This document shows, piece after piece, positions 8,614-18,156 of a stretch of DNA of 64,000 bases. The notes below the pieces were generated by a model. The model had not been told where the DNA came from, did not search any database, and saw only the letters and a list, made by a program, of their open reading frames with translations. The stretch is from Sneathiella limimaris (GTDB taxonomy: Bacteria > Pseudomonadota > Alphaproteobacteria > Sneathiellales > Sneathiellaceae). Position numbers and translations under genes: made by a program. The first letter of the stretch is position 1. Every line of letters begins with the position of its first letter. Where the stretch lies: assembly GCF_012932565.1 (NCBI RefSeq), contig NZ_JABBYJ010000001.1, positions 1,426,001-1,490,000 of the forward strand, written 5' to 3'.

Positions 8614-10701
8614 TTAGCGGCCTTCCCGCCACCAAAGAGCTGCGAGAATACTGAGCAGTAGAAGAACCCCAAGATAGGGCGGCAGAAGTGTCGTCCGGGA
8701 ATAGCCGGTGACGTCGAACCGGTTATTGGCACGAAGTCCCCACCAATAGTCGCTGGACTGGCTGCTGGCAGGATCGGTTCGGCGAAGGTCCGGCATGGCC
8801 CCATCGGAGATCCAGTGAATACCGCCATCTGTTGCCGTGGTGGCAGGACGAAGGCGATTTTCGGTCGCGCGAATGTCCCTCTCCTCCAGTGGGTTGAGGG
8901 AGCCTACCGCGACCATGTTATTCACGCCCGTTGTTTTCAGCTCATAGAGCCCGCGTCCAGCGAGGGGCGTGACGGCCTGAAACTGTCCTTTCCCTGTTTC
9001 TTCCAGATTGACAGTGATCTTGGTGCCATCTGGATGGGTAACTTCAACCTCAGTGTCGTCCAGATCCAGGGTCTGACGGGTGATCTGCAGATTTTCCCCA
9101 ACAGGCCTTGCGGTCAGGTTTTCCTCTTCCAGTTCGGGCTCTTTCATCAGCCAGTGCGCGATCCGGCGAAAGAGTTCAGATTGCGGTCCGCCGCCATCAA
9201 AACCCCGACCCCACAGCCAGGCATGATCTGACATCAGCTGGGCGACGCGGCCCTCTCCCTGCCGGTGGAGAATGAGTAAGGGGCGATCAGTTGGGCCAGT
9301 CATCAGCACATCGCCGCCCGTGACCTCACTATCGATCAAACGGAACCAGCGACCCCAATTGCGGGCCTGATAGCGATCCTCAAGAGATGCGGTGACGGGA
9401 TGACGGTGGCCTGTTTTACTGACTTCTGGCAGATAAGGCTCTTCCAAAACGGACCCGGTTGGAACACCCGGCAGAACCACAGAAAGTGGCGTGCGATAGA
9501 GGCTGAGCGGGGTCGCGAAAGAAGGACCTGCCGCTTCCAGAAGGGCGCCGCCGCCCTCAACATAATTGACAATGTTATTGAGGAAGCGGGAGGCCAGAAC
9601 GCCTCTTCGCCGGTAGCGATCAAAGACAATCAGGTCAAATTCTTCCAGTTTTTTCTCGAACAATTCCACAATCGGGAAGGGGATCAGGGAGAGTTCTTTC
9701 AAGGGGGTGCCGTCCTGTTTTTCCGGCGGGCGCAAAATAGTGAAATGCACCAGCTCAACCGACGGGTCGGATTTCAGGATATTGCGCCAGCTCCGTTCCC
9801 CCATATGCGGCTCACCGGAGACGAGAAGCACTTTCAGGCGATCCCGAACGCCGTTTACGGTGACAACGGCAAGATTGTTTTTCTCGCTGAGTTCCCCATC
9901 CAGCGGGTCTACCTCCAGCGTGATGTGATTGGCGCCGCCATGGGGAATTTCCAGGTCAAATGTTTCGCTGCGCCCTGTGCGACTGGCAATGCGGCGGATC
10001 ACTTGACCATCCAGCTTGACGGTGACCACAACAGTGCTAGCGACATTGTCCGGGCGGTGATCAACCACTTTATAACCAAGGGTGACGGACTTGCCGACAA
10101 TCCCAAAACTTGGCGCGGTCTCAACAAAGAGGATGCGGTCAATCTCGTCGCGCTCACCGCTTAAAAGCACATGAACGGGTCCTGCATCTGGACTTGCCTC
10201 TTCGGCGGCGGGGGCATCATGAACCTGCCCATCCGTAATGAGGATCGTGGCGGCGACCCCATTGGCGGGAAAGCTTTTTAAGTAGTCATCCCGGGCTTTG
10301 AAGAGCGCCGTTCCTTCAGACTGACGGTCAAGGCCTGAGGGGTTATTGGTAATTTCCAGAAATTCGACATCAAGGTTTTCGAAATTCCGCAGCCTTTCTT
10401 CAACGGCGAGGCGAGCGGCGGCTGTCTGGCTTTGTCGGTCGCCGATTTTCTGACTGCCCGACTGGTCCGTGATCACAAGAACCGTGTCATTGAGATAATC
10501 GCGGCTTTCTGTCACCAAATATGGATTGGCGAGGAGTGCAAAAACAAGGGCAAGCAGGAGGAAGCGGATAGAGATCCCCCGTGAGCGCCGCCACAGACCA
10601 AAGATCAGGACCAGTAGCGAAATACCAGCCAGCACCGCCAGCCACTCAACTGAGAGGAGCGGATCGAACGCCAGATTGGTGAAATGTGCACTCTCGGTCA
10701 T
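8614..10701 (-). CDS. Large membrane protein of the MoxR/DUF58 operon
   Basis: This 695-residue protein has two N-terminal transmembrane helices (about residues 17-62), a periplasmic region of about 580 residues and a C-terminal helix (about 670-688). After the second helix, 'VLVITDQSGSQKIGDRQSQ' looks like the first strand of a von Willebrand A-like fold with an altered metal site. The middle (about 290-420) has a glutamine-amidotransferase-like Rossmann pattern ('LKVLLVSGEPHMGER', 'VEGGGALLEAAGPSFATP'). Proteins of this layout follow BatA/DUF4159 genes in alphaproteobacterial MoxR operons. The function is unknown; an envelope role is likely. Its start overlaps the upstream stop by four bases. 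Confidence 0.75.
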   Translation of the reverse strand: MTESAHFTNLAFDPLLSVEWLAVLAGISLLVLIFGLWRRSRGISIRFLLLALVFALLANPYLVTESRDYLNDTVLVITDQSGSQKIGDRQSQTAAARLAVEERLRNFENLDVEFLEITNNPSGLDRQSEGTALFKARDDYLKSFPANGVAATILITDGQVHDAPAAEEASPDAGPVHVLLSGERDEIDRILFVETAPSFGIVGKSVTLGYKVVDHRPDNVASTVVVTVKLDGQVIRRIASRTGRSETFDLEIPHGGANHITLEVDPLDGELSEKNNLAVVTVNGVRDRLKVLLVSGEPHMGERSWRNILKSDPSVELVHFTILRPPEKQDGTPLKELSLIPFPIVELFEKKLEEFDLIVFDRYRRRGVLASRFLNNIVNYVEGGGALLEAAGPSFATPLSLYRTPLSVVLPGVPTGSVLEEPYLPEVSKTGHRHPVTASLEDRYQARNWGRWFRLIDSEVTGGDVLMTGPTDRPLLILHRQGEGRVAQLMSDHAWLWGRGFDGGGPQSELFRRIAHWLMKEPELEEENLTARPVGENLQITRQTLDLDDTEVEVTHPDGTKITVNLEETGKGQFQAVTPLAGRGLYELKTTGVNNMVAVGSLNPLEERDIRATENRLRPATTATDGGIHWISDGAMPDLRRTDPASSQSSDYWWGLRANNRFDVTGYSRTTLLPPYLGVLLLLSILAALWWREGR

Positions 10702-13469
10702 TGGCTCAACCTGTTGAGGATGGCTGGGATATGAACCTGATCCGCCTTGTAGCTGCCGGTCAGGGTATACATGGCAAGGTTAATACCAAACCGCCAGGCC
10801 AGCTCGCGCTGTCGTTCTCCTCCTGGGATGACAGACGCCATGGGACGTCCGTTTTCATCAAGCGCCCAGGCGGCAGCCCAGTCATTGCTGCCGATGAGGA
10901 TAGGCGATACGCCATCATTGGCGTCTCCCTCTTCGGTTGAGGAAATCCAGACATTGCCGGTCTCGTAGCGGCCGGGAAAGCTTTGCATCAGGTAAAAAGA
11001 TCGGGTCAGCACATGATCTACCGGTACGGTGACCAACTGCGGGATTTGCAGGCGGGCGACGATTTTCTGCAGGCGGAGATTTTCCGGACTGTTGGAGAGA
11101 ACACCGCCATAGCGCGCCGCCAGATGCTGGTTTCGGGTATCAAAAAGAATGGTTCCTCCCTCTTTCAGATACTGATTGATCCGCCGGATGGCATTGGTGC
11201 TCAGTTCAGGAAAGTCGGGAGTTACGGGCCAATAGACGAAAGGATAGAATAACAGCTCATCCCGCTCAATATTGATGGCGAGCGGCGCTTCGGTCTCCAC
11301 CGATGTTCGCCGGGTAAGGGTGAGGCTGAGGCCAGCAAGGCCAGCGGCACTGAAGCGGTCTACCTCCAGATCACCGGTCAGGATATAGGCAAGGCGGGTA
11401 TCGAGGGCCGCCAGCATCTCTTTTTCCAGGTTTTCAGACTGCGCAGTCGCAGGTTTGGCTGATAGCAAAGCAAAACCCATGACAACCGCGATCAACAGAG
11501 TGCTGATGGTATTGTCGGCACGCCGTCCAGGCAGTCCGGGCATCTTGCCTTGCAAGTAAATGGCGAGCAGAAGATCGATTAGGATCAACATTACCAGCAG
11601 GGTGAGCAGAATGGGAACCATGTCCATTTCCGCCGCCAATTGCAGCGGATAGAATTGTGTTGTGAAGCGAAGCGGGCTTAAAGATTTATATGCGGTTGTA
11701 CCGTCGCCGATATTAAGGGCAACTTTCTGCTGTTCGGTGCCGTAAAAGCCTGCGGGATGGGTTCTGCTGACAACCAGGGGCGTCTCTGCCCCCAGATCAA
11801 GTGGCTCAGCATCCAGTTTGAAATCGGTGTAGCGCCCAAAACCATCGAGAAGCCGATAAGGTGGCAGGGGAGTTCCACCCTGAATGTCCTGACGGCTGTT
11901 TCGGCTTAAACTGCCGATTTCTTTCAGCATATCCACGAAAAGACCGGAAAGCACCAGGTTCGACCAGCTGGGGGTCGCTGAGGTGTGAAAGAGGATGATA
12001 TTGCCATCTTCCCAGACATCGGCGGTAACCAGTGGTGTTCCATCCGCTAGGGAGGCCCAGGTTTTCTCACTCAAATCAACGGTGGGCAGGGCGAGGATCT
12101 GCTTTTTGACGGTCACATCTTCTGGAATGGTCAGATTTGCGAACGGGCTGTTTTCACCGAAAGCACCAAGGGGCTGGGGCCGGGTCCAGGAAATACTGCC
12201 ATCCAGGTTCCGGGATCCTTCGCGCAGGCGAACCGGCGTGAGTTCACTTTTGGAGTTGGCAAGGCGGGGGCCTGCAAAGCGAACCAATGTTCCCCCGTCT
12301 CTCACCCAGTCGGCGAGGGCTGTTTCATCCTGATCAACACTGATGCCACCATCGCCAAGGAAAATAACGGAAACCTGTTCTTGCACCAGTTTTTCGACAT
12401 TCCCTTTGAGCAGGGAATAATGAGGCTGAAGTGCTTTTTCCAGATAGTGAACTTCACTGAGGAGTGCTTGCGCCGGGTTGCTATCGTCACTAATGACAAT
12501 TCCCGCCGTTTTGCGTTTGCTACGACTATCGATCAGGTAGAGAGAGGCGGCGGACTGCCCGCTTTGAACCTCAATCCGGTCAATTTCGTTATAAAGGCTG
12601 ATGGGAAGGCGCGCTGTCAGTGTTGTCTTGGATCCCTCCTCAAAGAGGTAGGGCAGAACGGTCAGGATACTGCCATTGGCCGATTTTATGAGGATATTTC
12701 CCTCTGGCGCGAGACCGTCTGTGGCATGGGTCAGCGGAATATTGAGCTTGCCATCTTCATATGTCGGTTTGCCAACAATCACCGGTGCGTCGCGGTCAGC
12801 CGGGGTATAGAGTGTGATCGCAAAAAGATCAGAAAGTCGGGTGAGTTCAGCCTCATATGGATCAGTATCCTCACCAGCAATTGCGCCGTCGCTGATCCAG
12901 TAGATCCGCGGTGCGGTCAGCTCAGATAGTTGATCAACGATTGATTTTAGATGATCTGCAGAGGGATGCCAGGATACCGGCTGCAGGGAGGCAACCTGCT
13001 CCAACGCCTGATCGGGTGTGAGGGGACGCAGGCCTTCATTCTCGTTCACACGAATACTGGCCATCGGCACCAGATAGACAAGACGGCTTTCCCCTTTGAG
13101 GTTTTCAAGCAAGCTGGTGAGGCGCGCTTCTATATCCTCCCAATGAGGGGCGGCCGCCCAGTCATTTTCCACCAAAACAACGACCGGACCATCGCCAGAG
13201 ACCTCATCTGGTGCATTCAGTCGGGGCCCGGAGAGGGCGAGAATGATCAATGTTGCGATCAGCAGACGAAGCAGAAGAAGCCACCAGGGGATGCTAACGG
13301 TGCTGTCTTCCCGATTAGGAAGCTGCAGCAGGAAAGAGACGGCCGAGAATGTGACAGATTTCGGCCGCGGCGGAGTGATGCGAATGAGCCAGTAAAAAAC
13401 GGGCAGCAGTGACAGTAAAGCAAGAACCCATGGGGTCGCAAAAGAGAGAGATGTGAGGGCAGTAAACAT
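10698..13469 (-). CDS. BatA-like / DUF4159 domain protein
   Basis: This 923-residue protein carries the BatA/aerotolerance N-terminal region with two helices ('FATPWVLALLSLLPVFYWLI' and a second near residues 60-80), then a von Willebrand-like periplasmic region. A further helix lies near residues 645-665, and a DUF4159 domain is at the C-terminus ('FYPFVYWPVTPDFPELS', 'LKEGGTILFDTRN'). The fusion is a known alphaproteobacterial form. It probably acts with the MoxR ATPase and DUF58 protein encoded just upstream, as in the Bat or MoxR-coupled systems, which are thought to remodel or insert cofactors into envelope proteins. The exact target is unknown. Genes before and after overlap or touch, so the operon is tightly coupled. 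Confidence 0.8.
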   Translation of the reverse strand: MFTALTSLSFATPWVLALLSLLPVFYWLIRITPPRPKSVTFSAVSFLLQLPNREDSTVSIPWWLLLLRLLIATLIILALSGPRLNAPDEVSGDGPVVVLVENDWAAAPHWEDIEARLTSLLENLKGESRLVYLVPMASIRVNENEGLRPLTPDQALEQVASLQPVSWHPSADHLKSIVDQLSELTAPRIYWISDGAIAGEDTDPYEAELTRLSDLFAITLYTPADRDAPVIVGKPTYEDGKLNIPLTHATDGLAPEGNILIKSANGSILTVLPYLFEEGSKTTLTARLPISLYNEIDRIEVQSGQSAASLYLIDSRSKRKTAGIVISDDSNPAQALLSEVHYLEKALQPHYSLLKGNVEKLVQEQVSVIFLGDGGISVDQDETALADWVRDGGTLVRFAGPRLANSKSELTPVRLREGSRNLDGSISWTRPQPLGAFGENSPFANLTIPEDVTVKKQILALPTVDLSEKTWASLADGTPLVTADVWEDGNIILFHTSATPSWSNLVLSGLFVDMLKEIGSLSRNSRQDIQGGTPLPPYRLLDGFGRYTDFKLDAEPLDLGAETPLVVSRTHPAGFYGTEQQKVALNIGDGTTAYKSLSPLRFTTQFYPLQLAAEMDMVPILLTLLVMLILIDLLLAIYLQGKMPGLPGRRADNTISTLLIAVVMGFALLSAKPATAQSENLEKEMLAALDTRLAYILTGDLEVDRFSAAGLAGLSLTLTRRTSVETEAPLAINIERDELLFYPFVYWPVTPDFPELSTNAIRRINQYLKEGGTILFDTRNQHLAARYGGVLSNSPENLRLQKIVARLQIPQLVTVPVDHVLTRSFYLMQSFPGRYETGNVWISSTEEGDANDGVSPILIGSNDWAAAWALDENGRPMASVIPGGERQRELAWRFGINLAMYTLTGSYKADQVHIPAILNRLSQ

Positions 13470-14365
13470 CAGATCCCCTCCCTCAGATATCCATAAAGCC
13501 GGGCCAGGGTTTCCGATGGGCGGTCATCAGTCCTGCATTTCAGGTGCCGCCAGCCGACCTGCCGGGCCAAGTCCTGCAAGCTTTGGCAGTGAGCAGCAAA
13601 GCGGGCTTCATAATCCTCGCGAATGCTCTCCACCTTGCCAAAAGTGATGACTGGATTACCTGCCATATCCAGAAAGTTCGTGCGCCCTGTGAAAGGAAGT
13701 TTTTCCTCAGCCGGGTCAACAACCTGGAGCAGCAGACCCCGTCCGCCTGAACTGATGGCTATTTTCAGCGCGTCCAGCAATTCTTCAGTTGGGGTGAGGA
13801 AATCACTGATCAGAACAAACTGCGATTGCTTGGGTGTTTTGCTGGCCAAAAGGGCTTTTTTCAAAGGCGGGCTAGCTTGAGTGAAAAGATCGGCGGCGAA
13901 AGTTTCGAAATGGCCGGTCCCGTGCCCTGCCTTGTTGGTTTTTCCAAGGAGGTTATATTTCTCCTCCCCCCGGTTCAGAAGGAGGCCAAGGGCCAGAATA
14001 AGAAGTCGGCCATAGTCCTGTTTGGAAAGGTCGGCAAGGTGCGATCGGTATGGCATGGTCACGGCACTGTCGAGCCAGAACCAGACGCTCTCGCTCGTTT
14101 CCAGCTCTTTTTGGCGGATGTACAGATCGCCGCGCTTGGCGGTTTGGCGCCAGTCCACTTCCGTGCTGCTGTCGCCTTGTGTATAGGGGCGGAACTGCCA
14201 GAAATCCTCCCCCTTGCCGGTTTTGCGACGGCCATGCTGGCCCATATCCACATGATCAATGATCTGGTGGGCCTGCAATAGGAGAGAGGAAAGGGCGGCC
14301 GCCTGTTTTTCGGCCTCGCCCCGCAGTTTCAAGTTGGCTGGTGAAAACTGCTCCCTAAACCCCAT
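13469..14365 (-). CDS. DUF58 domain-containing protein
   Basis: This 298-residue soluble protein has the DUF58 signature 'GRRKTGKGEDFWQFRPYTQGD' (split here by residue breaks) followed by 'DWRQTAKRGDLYIRQKELE', about residues 42-85. A von Willebrand-like Rossmann region ('WFWLDSAVTMPYRS') follows. DUF58 proteins nearly always sit next to a MoxR ATPase and are thought to be its adaptor or client. Here the MoxR gene is one base upstream. The stop shares a base with the start of the BatA/DUF4159 gene, giving an overlapping stop-start. Confidence 0.9.
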   Translation of the reverse strand: MGFREQFSPANLKLRGEAEKQAAALSSLLLQAHQIIDHVDMGQHGRRKTGKGEDFWQFRPYTQGDSSTEVDWRQTAKRGDLYIRQKELETSESVWFWLDSAVTMPYRSHLADLSKQDYGRLLILALGLLLNRGEEKYNLLGKTNKAGHGTGHFETFAADLFTQASPPLKKALLASKTPKQSQFVLISDFLTPTEELLDALKIAISSGGRGLLLQVVDPAEEKLPFTGRTNFLDMAGNPVITFGKVESIREDYEARFAAHCQSLQDLARQVGWRHLKCRTDDRPSETLARLYGYLREGI

Positions 14366-14366
14366 T

Positions 14367-15365
14367 CTATCGGTACGCCTCCAGCAGGGAGGAAATCACT
14401 GCACCCACATCAATCCCTTCTGCCTTGGCAGCGTAGGAAACGGCCATGCGGTGCTTGAGCACGGGGGGTGCCAATTCAAGAATGTCATCGACTGATGGAC
14501 TGAAGCGACCATCCAGAAGCGACTTCGCCCGTGCCGCTAAGATCAATGCCTGACTGGCCCGCGGCCCAGGTCCCCAAGTGACATACTGGCGGACCAGTTC
14601 GTTATTGGTACTTTCCGGGCGGGCATTGCGCACAAGCTCCAGGATTGTTTCGATGATTTGGTCAGTGACCGGAATATCCCGCGCTAACAGCTGAGCCTTC
14701 ATCAAATCTTCTGCAGAAAAGACCGACTTCACCTCAACAGAGCGGTTGTCGGTTGTCTCTACCAGAATACGGCGTTCGGTTTCCGCGTCCGGATATTCCA
14801 CATTGATCTGCATCAGGAAGCGGTCAAGCTGAGCCTCTGGCAGGGGATAGGTGCCTTCCTGTTCAATCGGGTTCTGGGTCGCCAGCACATGAAAAGGCTC
14901 TGGCAGGTCATAAGACACACCGGCGACTGTCACTTTTTTCTCCTGCATGGCTTGCAGAAGGGCTGACTGGGTTCTTGGGCTTGCCCTGTTGATCTCATCC
15001 GCCATCAAAAGCTGACTGAACACAGGGCCCGGAACAAACTGGAATTGTTGACGGCCGGTTTCATCTTTTTCCAGGATTTCTGATCCGAGAATATCTGCGG
15101 GCATCAAGTCCGGCGTGAATTGGATCCGCTTTTCACTGAGGCCGAAGACTTTGCCGAGAGTTTCCGCCAAACGGGTCTTGGCAAGTCCCGGAACACCGAT
15201 CAAAAGTGCGTGACCGCCCGCAAGAAGGGTTATCAGCGTCTGCTCAATTACCTCGGTCTGTCCAAAAATCTGATGGCCGATTTCGGTTTTCAGATCCCCC
15301 AGTTTGCTTGATAGAACCCCGATTTCCTCAAGGGTTTCTTCAGCCGTGCCGTCGAGTTTTTCCAT
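14367..15365 (-). CDS. MoxR family AAA+ ATPase
   Basis: This AAA+ ATPase has Walker A 'GVPGLAKTRL', Walker B 'LLMADEINRASP', sensor 1 'LATQNPIEQEGTYPLPEAQLDR' (conserved in MoxR) and a C-terminal lid. It is cytoplasmic and probably drives a chaperone-like reaction on membrane or periplasmic complexes with the three downstream genes. I chose the ATG at 15365 (332 residues, the family's usual length) because GGGGA lies a few bases upstream. An in-frame ATG at 15410 would add 15 residues but has no ribosome site and would leave only about 40 bp for both divergent promoters. Confidence 0.92.
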   Translation of the reverse strand: MEKLDGTAEETLEEIGVLSSKLGDLKTEIGHQIFGQTEVIEQTLITLLAGGHALLIGVPGLAKTRLAETLGKVFGLSEKRIQFTPDLMPADILGSEILEKDETGRQQFQFVPGPVFSQLLMADEINRASPRTQSALLQAMQEKKVTVAGVSYDLPEPFHVLATQNPIEQEGTYPLPEAQLDRFLMQINVEYPDAETERRILVETTDNRSVEVKSVFSAEDLMKAQLLARDIPVTDQIIETILELVRNARPESTNNELVRQYVTWGPGPRASQALILAARAKSLLDGRFSPSVDDILELAPPVLKHRMAVSYAAKAEGIDVGAVISSLLEAYR

Positions 15366-15451
15366 CAGATCCCCAAGTTCCTTTTGAAATTCACCGCGCC
15401 ATGAGTACATATTAATACATCATACAGAATAAGCTAGGATAAGGCTAAAAT

Positions 15452-16036
15452 ATGACAAGTCCTGTGACGACAGACGCACTGAGTGAAATTGCTAAACAGA
15501 TAAAGGATAAGAAGCATCCGCCTGTGCATTTGTGGAATCCCGACTATTGTGGAGATTTGGATATCCGCATTGCACGGGACGGGACATGGTATTACATGAA
15601 CTCCCCCATTGGTCGAAAACCACTTGTGAAACTCTTTTCCAGTGTTCTTCGCTATGACGAGGACGGACGATACTATCTGGTGACCCCGGTTGAAAAAATC
15701 GGCATCACGGTGGACGATGCCCCTTTTGTTGCCGTGGAAATGTTTCACGAGGGGGAAGGGCGTGATCAGGTCCTAAGTTTCAGGACACATGTGGATGAAT
15801 ATGTTATTGTAGATGAAGACTACCCCATTCGCATGGCCTTTGAAAAAGAAACGGGAGAGCCCTCTCCCTATGTTTTGGTCAGATCTAATCTGGAAGCCCT
15901 GATTGTCAGATCCGTCTTTTATGATCTGGTGGAGCTATCGACAGAAGAAGAGATTAATGGTGTGAAACGATTTGGGGTCTGGAGTAGCGGAAAGTTTTAC
16001 GAGTTCGGGACAGTAGATGAACTATTTGGCGAGTGA
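15452..16036 (+). CDS. DUF1285 domain-containing protein
   Basis: This 194-residue soluble protein matches the DUF1285 family: 'PVHLWNPDYCGDLDIRIARD', 'WYYMNSPIGRKPLVKLFSSVL' and 'YYLVTPVEKIGITVDDAPFV' are the characteristic blocks. Family structures are two small beta domains of unknown function. It is the first gene of a plus-strand operon with the NUDIX, DUF6111 and CCA-transferase genes, an arrangement common in Alphaproteobacteria. Its end overlaps the NUDIX gene by 20 bases. Confidence 0.9.
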   Translation: MTSPVTTDALSEIAKQIKDKKHPPVHLWNPDYCGDLDIRIARDGTWYYMNSPIGRKPLVKLFSSVLRYDEDGRYYLVTPVEKIGITVDDAPFVAVEMFHEGEGRDQVLSFRTHVDEYVIVDEDYPIRMAFEKETGEPSPYVLVRSNLEALIVRSVFYDLVELSTEEEINGVKRFGVWSSGKFYEFGTVDELFGE

Positions 16037-16670
16037 CAAAAATATCCTGAGGCAGAGTTTCCAGTCGTTACTGGATCCGGTGCCAGAGCAGGATATTATG
16101 CGGATGGCCGATGCAGAAGGCTTGCGGGGGGATCATGACCTTAATCCGGCGAGCTTTCCTGGCCAGGTTCATGATTTCAAACCTGCGGCCGTGCTTGTTC
16201 CCATTGTGGTGCGGGAGGCTGAACCCTCTGTCATCCTAACAAGACGTGCCACCCATATGAAGAAACATGCGGGCCAGATCAGTTTTCCGGGTGGCCGGGC
16301 AGAAGCACATGATGATAGTCCCGTATCCACTGCCCTCAGGGAAAGCCAGGAAGAGATTGGGCTGGACCCATCCCTTGTGGAAGTGGTGGGTAGCCTTTCC
16401 ACATACATAACAGTGACCCGCTACACGGTTATTCCTGTGGTTGGACTGGTCGAGCCCTCCTTTGATTTGACGCCGGAGGAAAGCGAGGTTGCAGAAATTT
16501 TTGAGGTACCGCTTCGATTTTTGCTTGATGAAGCGAACCACCGCAAGCATTCCGGATTTCATAACGGGGTTGAACGGTTTTGGTATGCCATGCCGTATAA
16601 TGATTATTACATCTGGGGTGCAACCGCAGGAATGCTGAAAGATCTGTCAGAAAGGGTGAAAAAGCTGTGA
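16017..16670 (+). CDS. NUDIX hydrolase, CoA pyrophosphatase type
   Basis: This 217-residue protein carries a Nudix box at about residues 91-113. The 'FPGGRAEAHDDSPVSTALRE' part is followed by SQEEIGL. The first Glu of the classical box is Asp here, as is common in the CoA pyrophosphatase (NudL/PCD1) group. 'VPIVVREAEPSVILTRRATH' and 'HAGQISFPGG' are also typical of that group. It would cleave CoA or acyl-CoA to phosphopantetheine and ADP. The start is inside the DUF1285 gene end and the stop overlaps the next gene's GTG, so the operon is coupled. Confidence 0.88.
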   Translation: MNYLASDKNILRQSFQSLLDPVPEQDIMRMADAEGLRGDHDLNPASFPGQVHDFKPAAVLVPIVVREAEPSVILTRRATHMKKHAGQISFPGGRAEAHDDSPVSTALRESQEEIGLDPSLVEVVGSLSTYITVTRYTVIPVVGLVEPSFDLTPEESEVAEIFEVPLRFLLDEANHRKHSGFHNGVERFWYAMPYNDYYIWGATAGMLKDLSERVKKL

Positions 16671-16942
16671 TTAGGGGGATGTTATTCCATTTGATGCTGT
16701 TCCTGATCCCGTTCGTGATTTACGGGATTTACCTGCTGATGGTGAAGCGGGCCGGGGGCGAGGGAACTGTTAAAGGCAGATCTGTTGCCATTACGGCGAT
16801 CATCGGCCTTGTCCTGATGGGCGGCAGCTTTATCGTTCTCTGGGCCGTTCAGGACAACCCCAAGGATGGTGTTTACATTCCACCCCGCTATGAAGATGGA
16901 AAGCTGATCGAAGGCCAGATCCTGCCGCGCGAACCGGATTAG
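16667..16942 (+). CDS. DUF6111 family small membrane protein
   Basis: This 91-residue protein has two predicted transmembrane helices (about residues 5-24 and 40-60) and a short polar tail with 'YIPPRYEDGKLIEGQI'. The layout and the tail match the alphaproteobacterial DUF6111 family, always found beside the CCA transferase. The function is unknown. It starts with GTG at 16667, overlapping the NUDIX stop (GTGA). Confidence 0.82.
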   Translation: MIRGMLFHLMLFLIPFVIYGIYLLMVKRAGGEGTVKGRSVAITAIIGLVLMGGSFIVLWAVQDNPKDGVYIPPRYEDGKLIEGQILPREPD

Positions 16943-16956
16943 CCGGGGAGGGGGCG

Positions 16957-18156
16957 GTGTTTACACTCAAAGATCTGAAGACAGAACCGCCTGAATGGCT
17001 ACTTTATCCAGAAAGTCAGGAGCTTTTAGCCTGTCTTGAAGGCGCAGGTGGAGAAGGGCGATTTGTTGGTGGCTGCGTGCGAGACGCGCTTCTTGGAATA
17101 GTGAGTGAAGATCTGGATATCTGTACAAGTCTGCCCCCGGACGAAGTGATGTATGCCTTGAAAGAGGAAGGGATCCGCGTGCTGCCAACGGGCCTGAAGC
17201 ATGGAACGGTGACCGCTATGCTGGGTGAGCGGCGCTTTGAAGTCACCACATTGCGCGAAGATGTGGAAACATATGGCCGACACGCAGAAGTTCGTTTTAC
17301 CGATGATTGGCAGGAAGACGCAGCCCGTCGGGATTTTACGTTTAATGCGCTTTATATGGAGGGGGATGGAACCCTTCATGATTATTTTGGAGGACTTGCA
17401 GATTTGGAGCGAGGCCTTGTCCGCTTCATTGGTGATCCGGTTGAGCGGATCAAGGAGGATTATTTAAGGATCCTTCGCTATTTCCGCTTTTTGGGCCGGT
17501 TTTCGGGAACCATCTTTGATCAGCGATCCATGGAGGCCTGCCGGACAGAGCGAAGCGGAATTCGGCAGCTGTCCGCTGAGCGGATTGCCAAGGAGATCCT
17601 GACTTTACTGGCGACAGATGATCCATCCTTTGCCGTTGAAAAAATGATCGAGACTGAGGTCTGGGCACAGGTTTTTAAGAGCCCGGCCAACTGGATCCGG
17701 TTTCAGGGGTTGATGCGCACCCAACTGAGACGACCGGACCCAATCCTGAGGCTGGCAGCCCTGATTGCAGGGGAATTGCCGGATCCATCCTTCATGCGCC
17801 ATGGTTTGCGCCTGTCTAACCGGCAAATGAAGCGATTGGAGGCTTTATGGACCTATCGGGATTTGGCAACGGATAGCCGTCCCTTTGAGGAGCAGATCTA
17901 TCGGTTGGGGCGGGATACATATTATGATCAGGTTAGTTTGCTGATTGCGGATGATCCGGATAACCCTCACTGGAAGCTCCAGCAGGAAGAGGGGATGAAA
18001 TGGCAAATGCCGGAGTTTCCGGTCAGCGGTCAGGATTTGTTGGAGACCGGCCTTGCCGCGGGGCCAGAGATTGGCATAAAGCTGAAAGAGCTGGAGCAAT
18101 TCTGGATCGATGAGAAGTTTCAGCCCAGCAAAAGCGATCTTCTGTCACGCTATTAG
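16957..18156 (+). CDS. cca: CCA tRNA nucleotidyltransferase / poly(A) polymerase-like
   Basis: This 399-residue class II nucleotidyltransferase has the G-loop 'FVGGCVRDALLG' (about residues 37-48), metal ligands in 'DLDICT' (52-57), 'ARRDFTFNALYM' (about 122-133) and 'RIKEDYLRILRYFRFLGRFS' (about 163-182). The C-terminal helical domain is the alphaproteobacterial type. It adds or repairs the 3' CCA of tRNAs. The tRNA-Val in this window already encodes its CCA, so for that tRNA the role would be repair. It starts with GTG at 16957 behind GGGGAGGGGG. Its last 12 bases overlap the convergent gene. Confidence 0.93.
   Translation: MFTLKDLKTEPPEWLLYPESQELLACLEGAGGEGRFVGGCVRDALLGIVSEDLDICTSLPPDEVMYALKEEGIRVLPTGLKHGTVTAMLGERRFEVTTLREDVETYGRHAEVRFTDDWQEDAARRDFTFNALYMEGDGTLHDYFGGLADLERGLVRFIGDPVERIKEDYLRILRYFRFLGRFSGTIFDQRSMEACRTERSGIRQLSAERIAKEILTLLATDDPSFAVEKMIETEVWAQVFKSPANWIRFQGLMRTQLRRPDPILRLAALIAGELPDPSFMRHGLRLSNRQMKRLEALWTYRDLATDSRPFEEQIYRLGRDTYYDQVSLLIADDPDNPHWKLQQEEGMKWQMPEFPVSGQDLLETGLAAGPEIGIKLKELEQFWIDEKFQPSKSDLLSRY

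Noticed and set aside
12381-12929. 182-aa plus-strand ORF antisense to the BatA/DUF4159 gene
   Set aside because: Shadow of the real minus-strand gene; no ribosome site or family motif.
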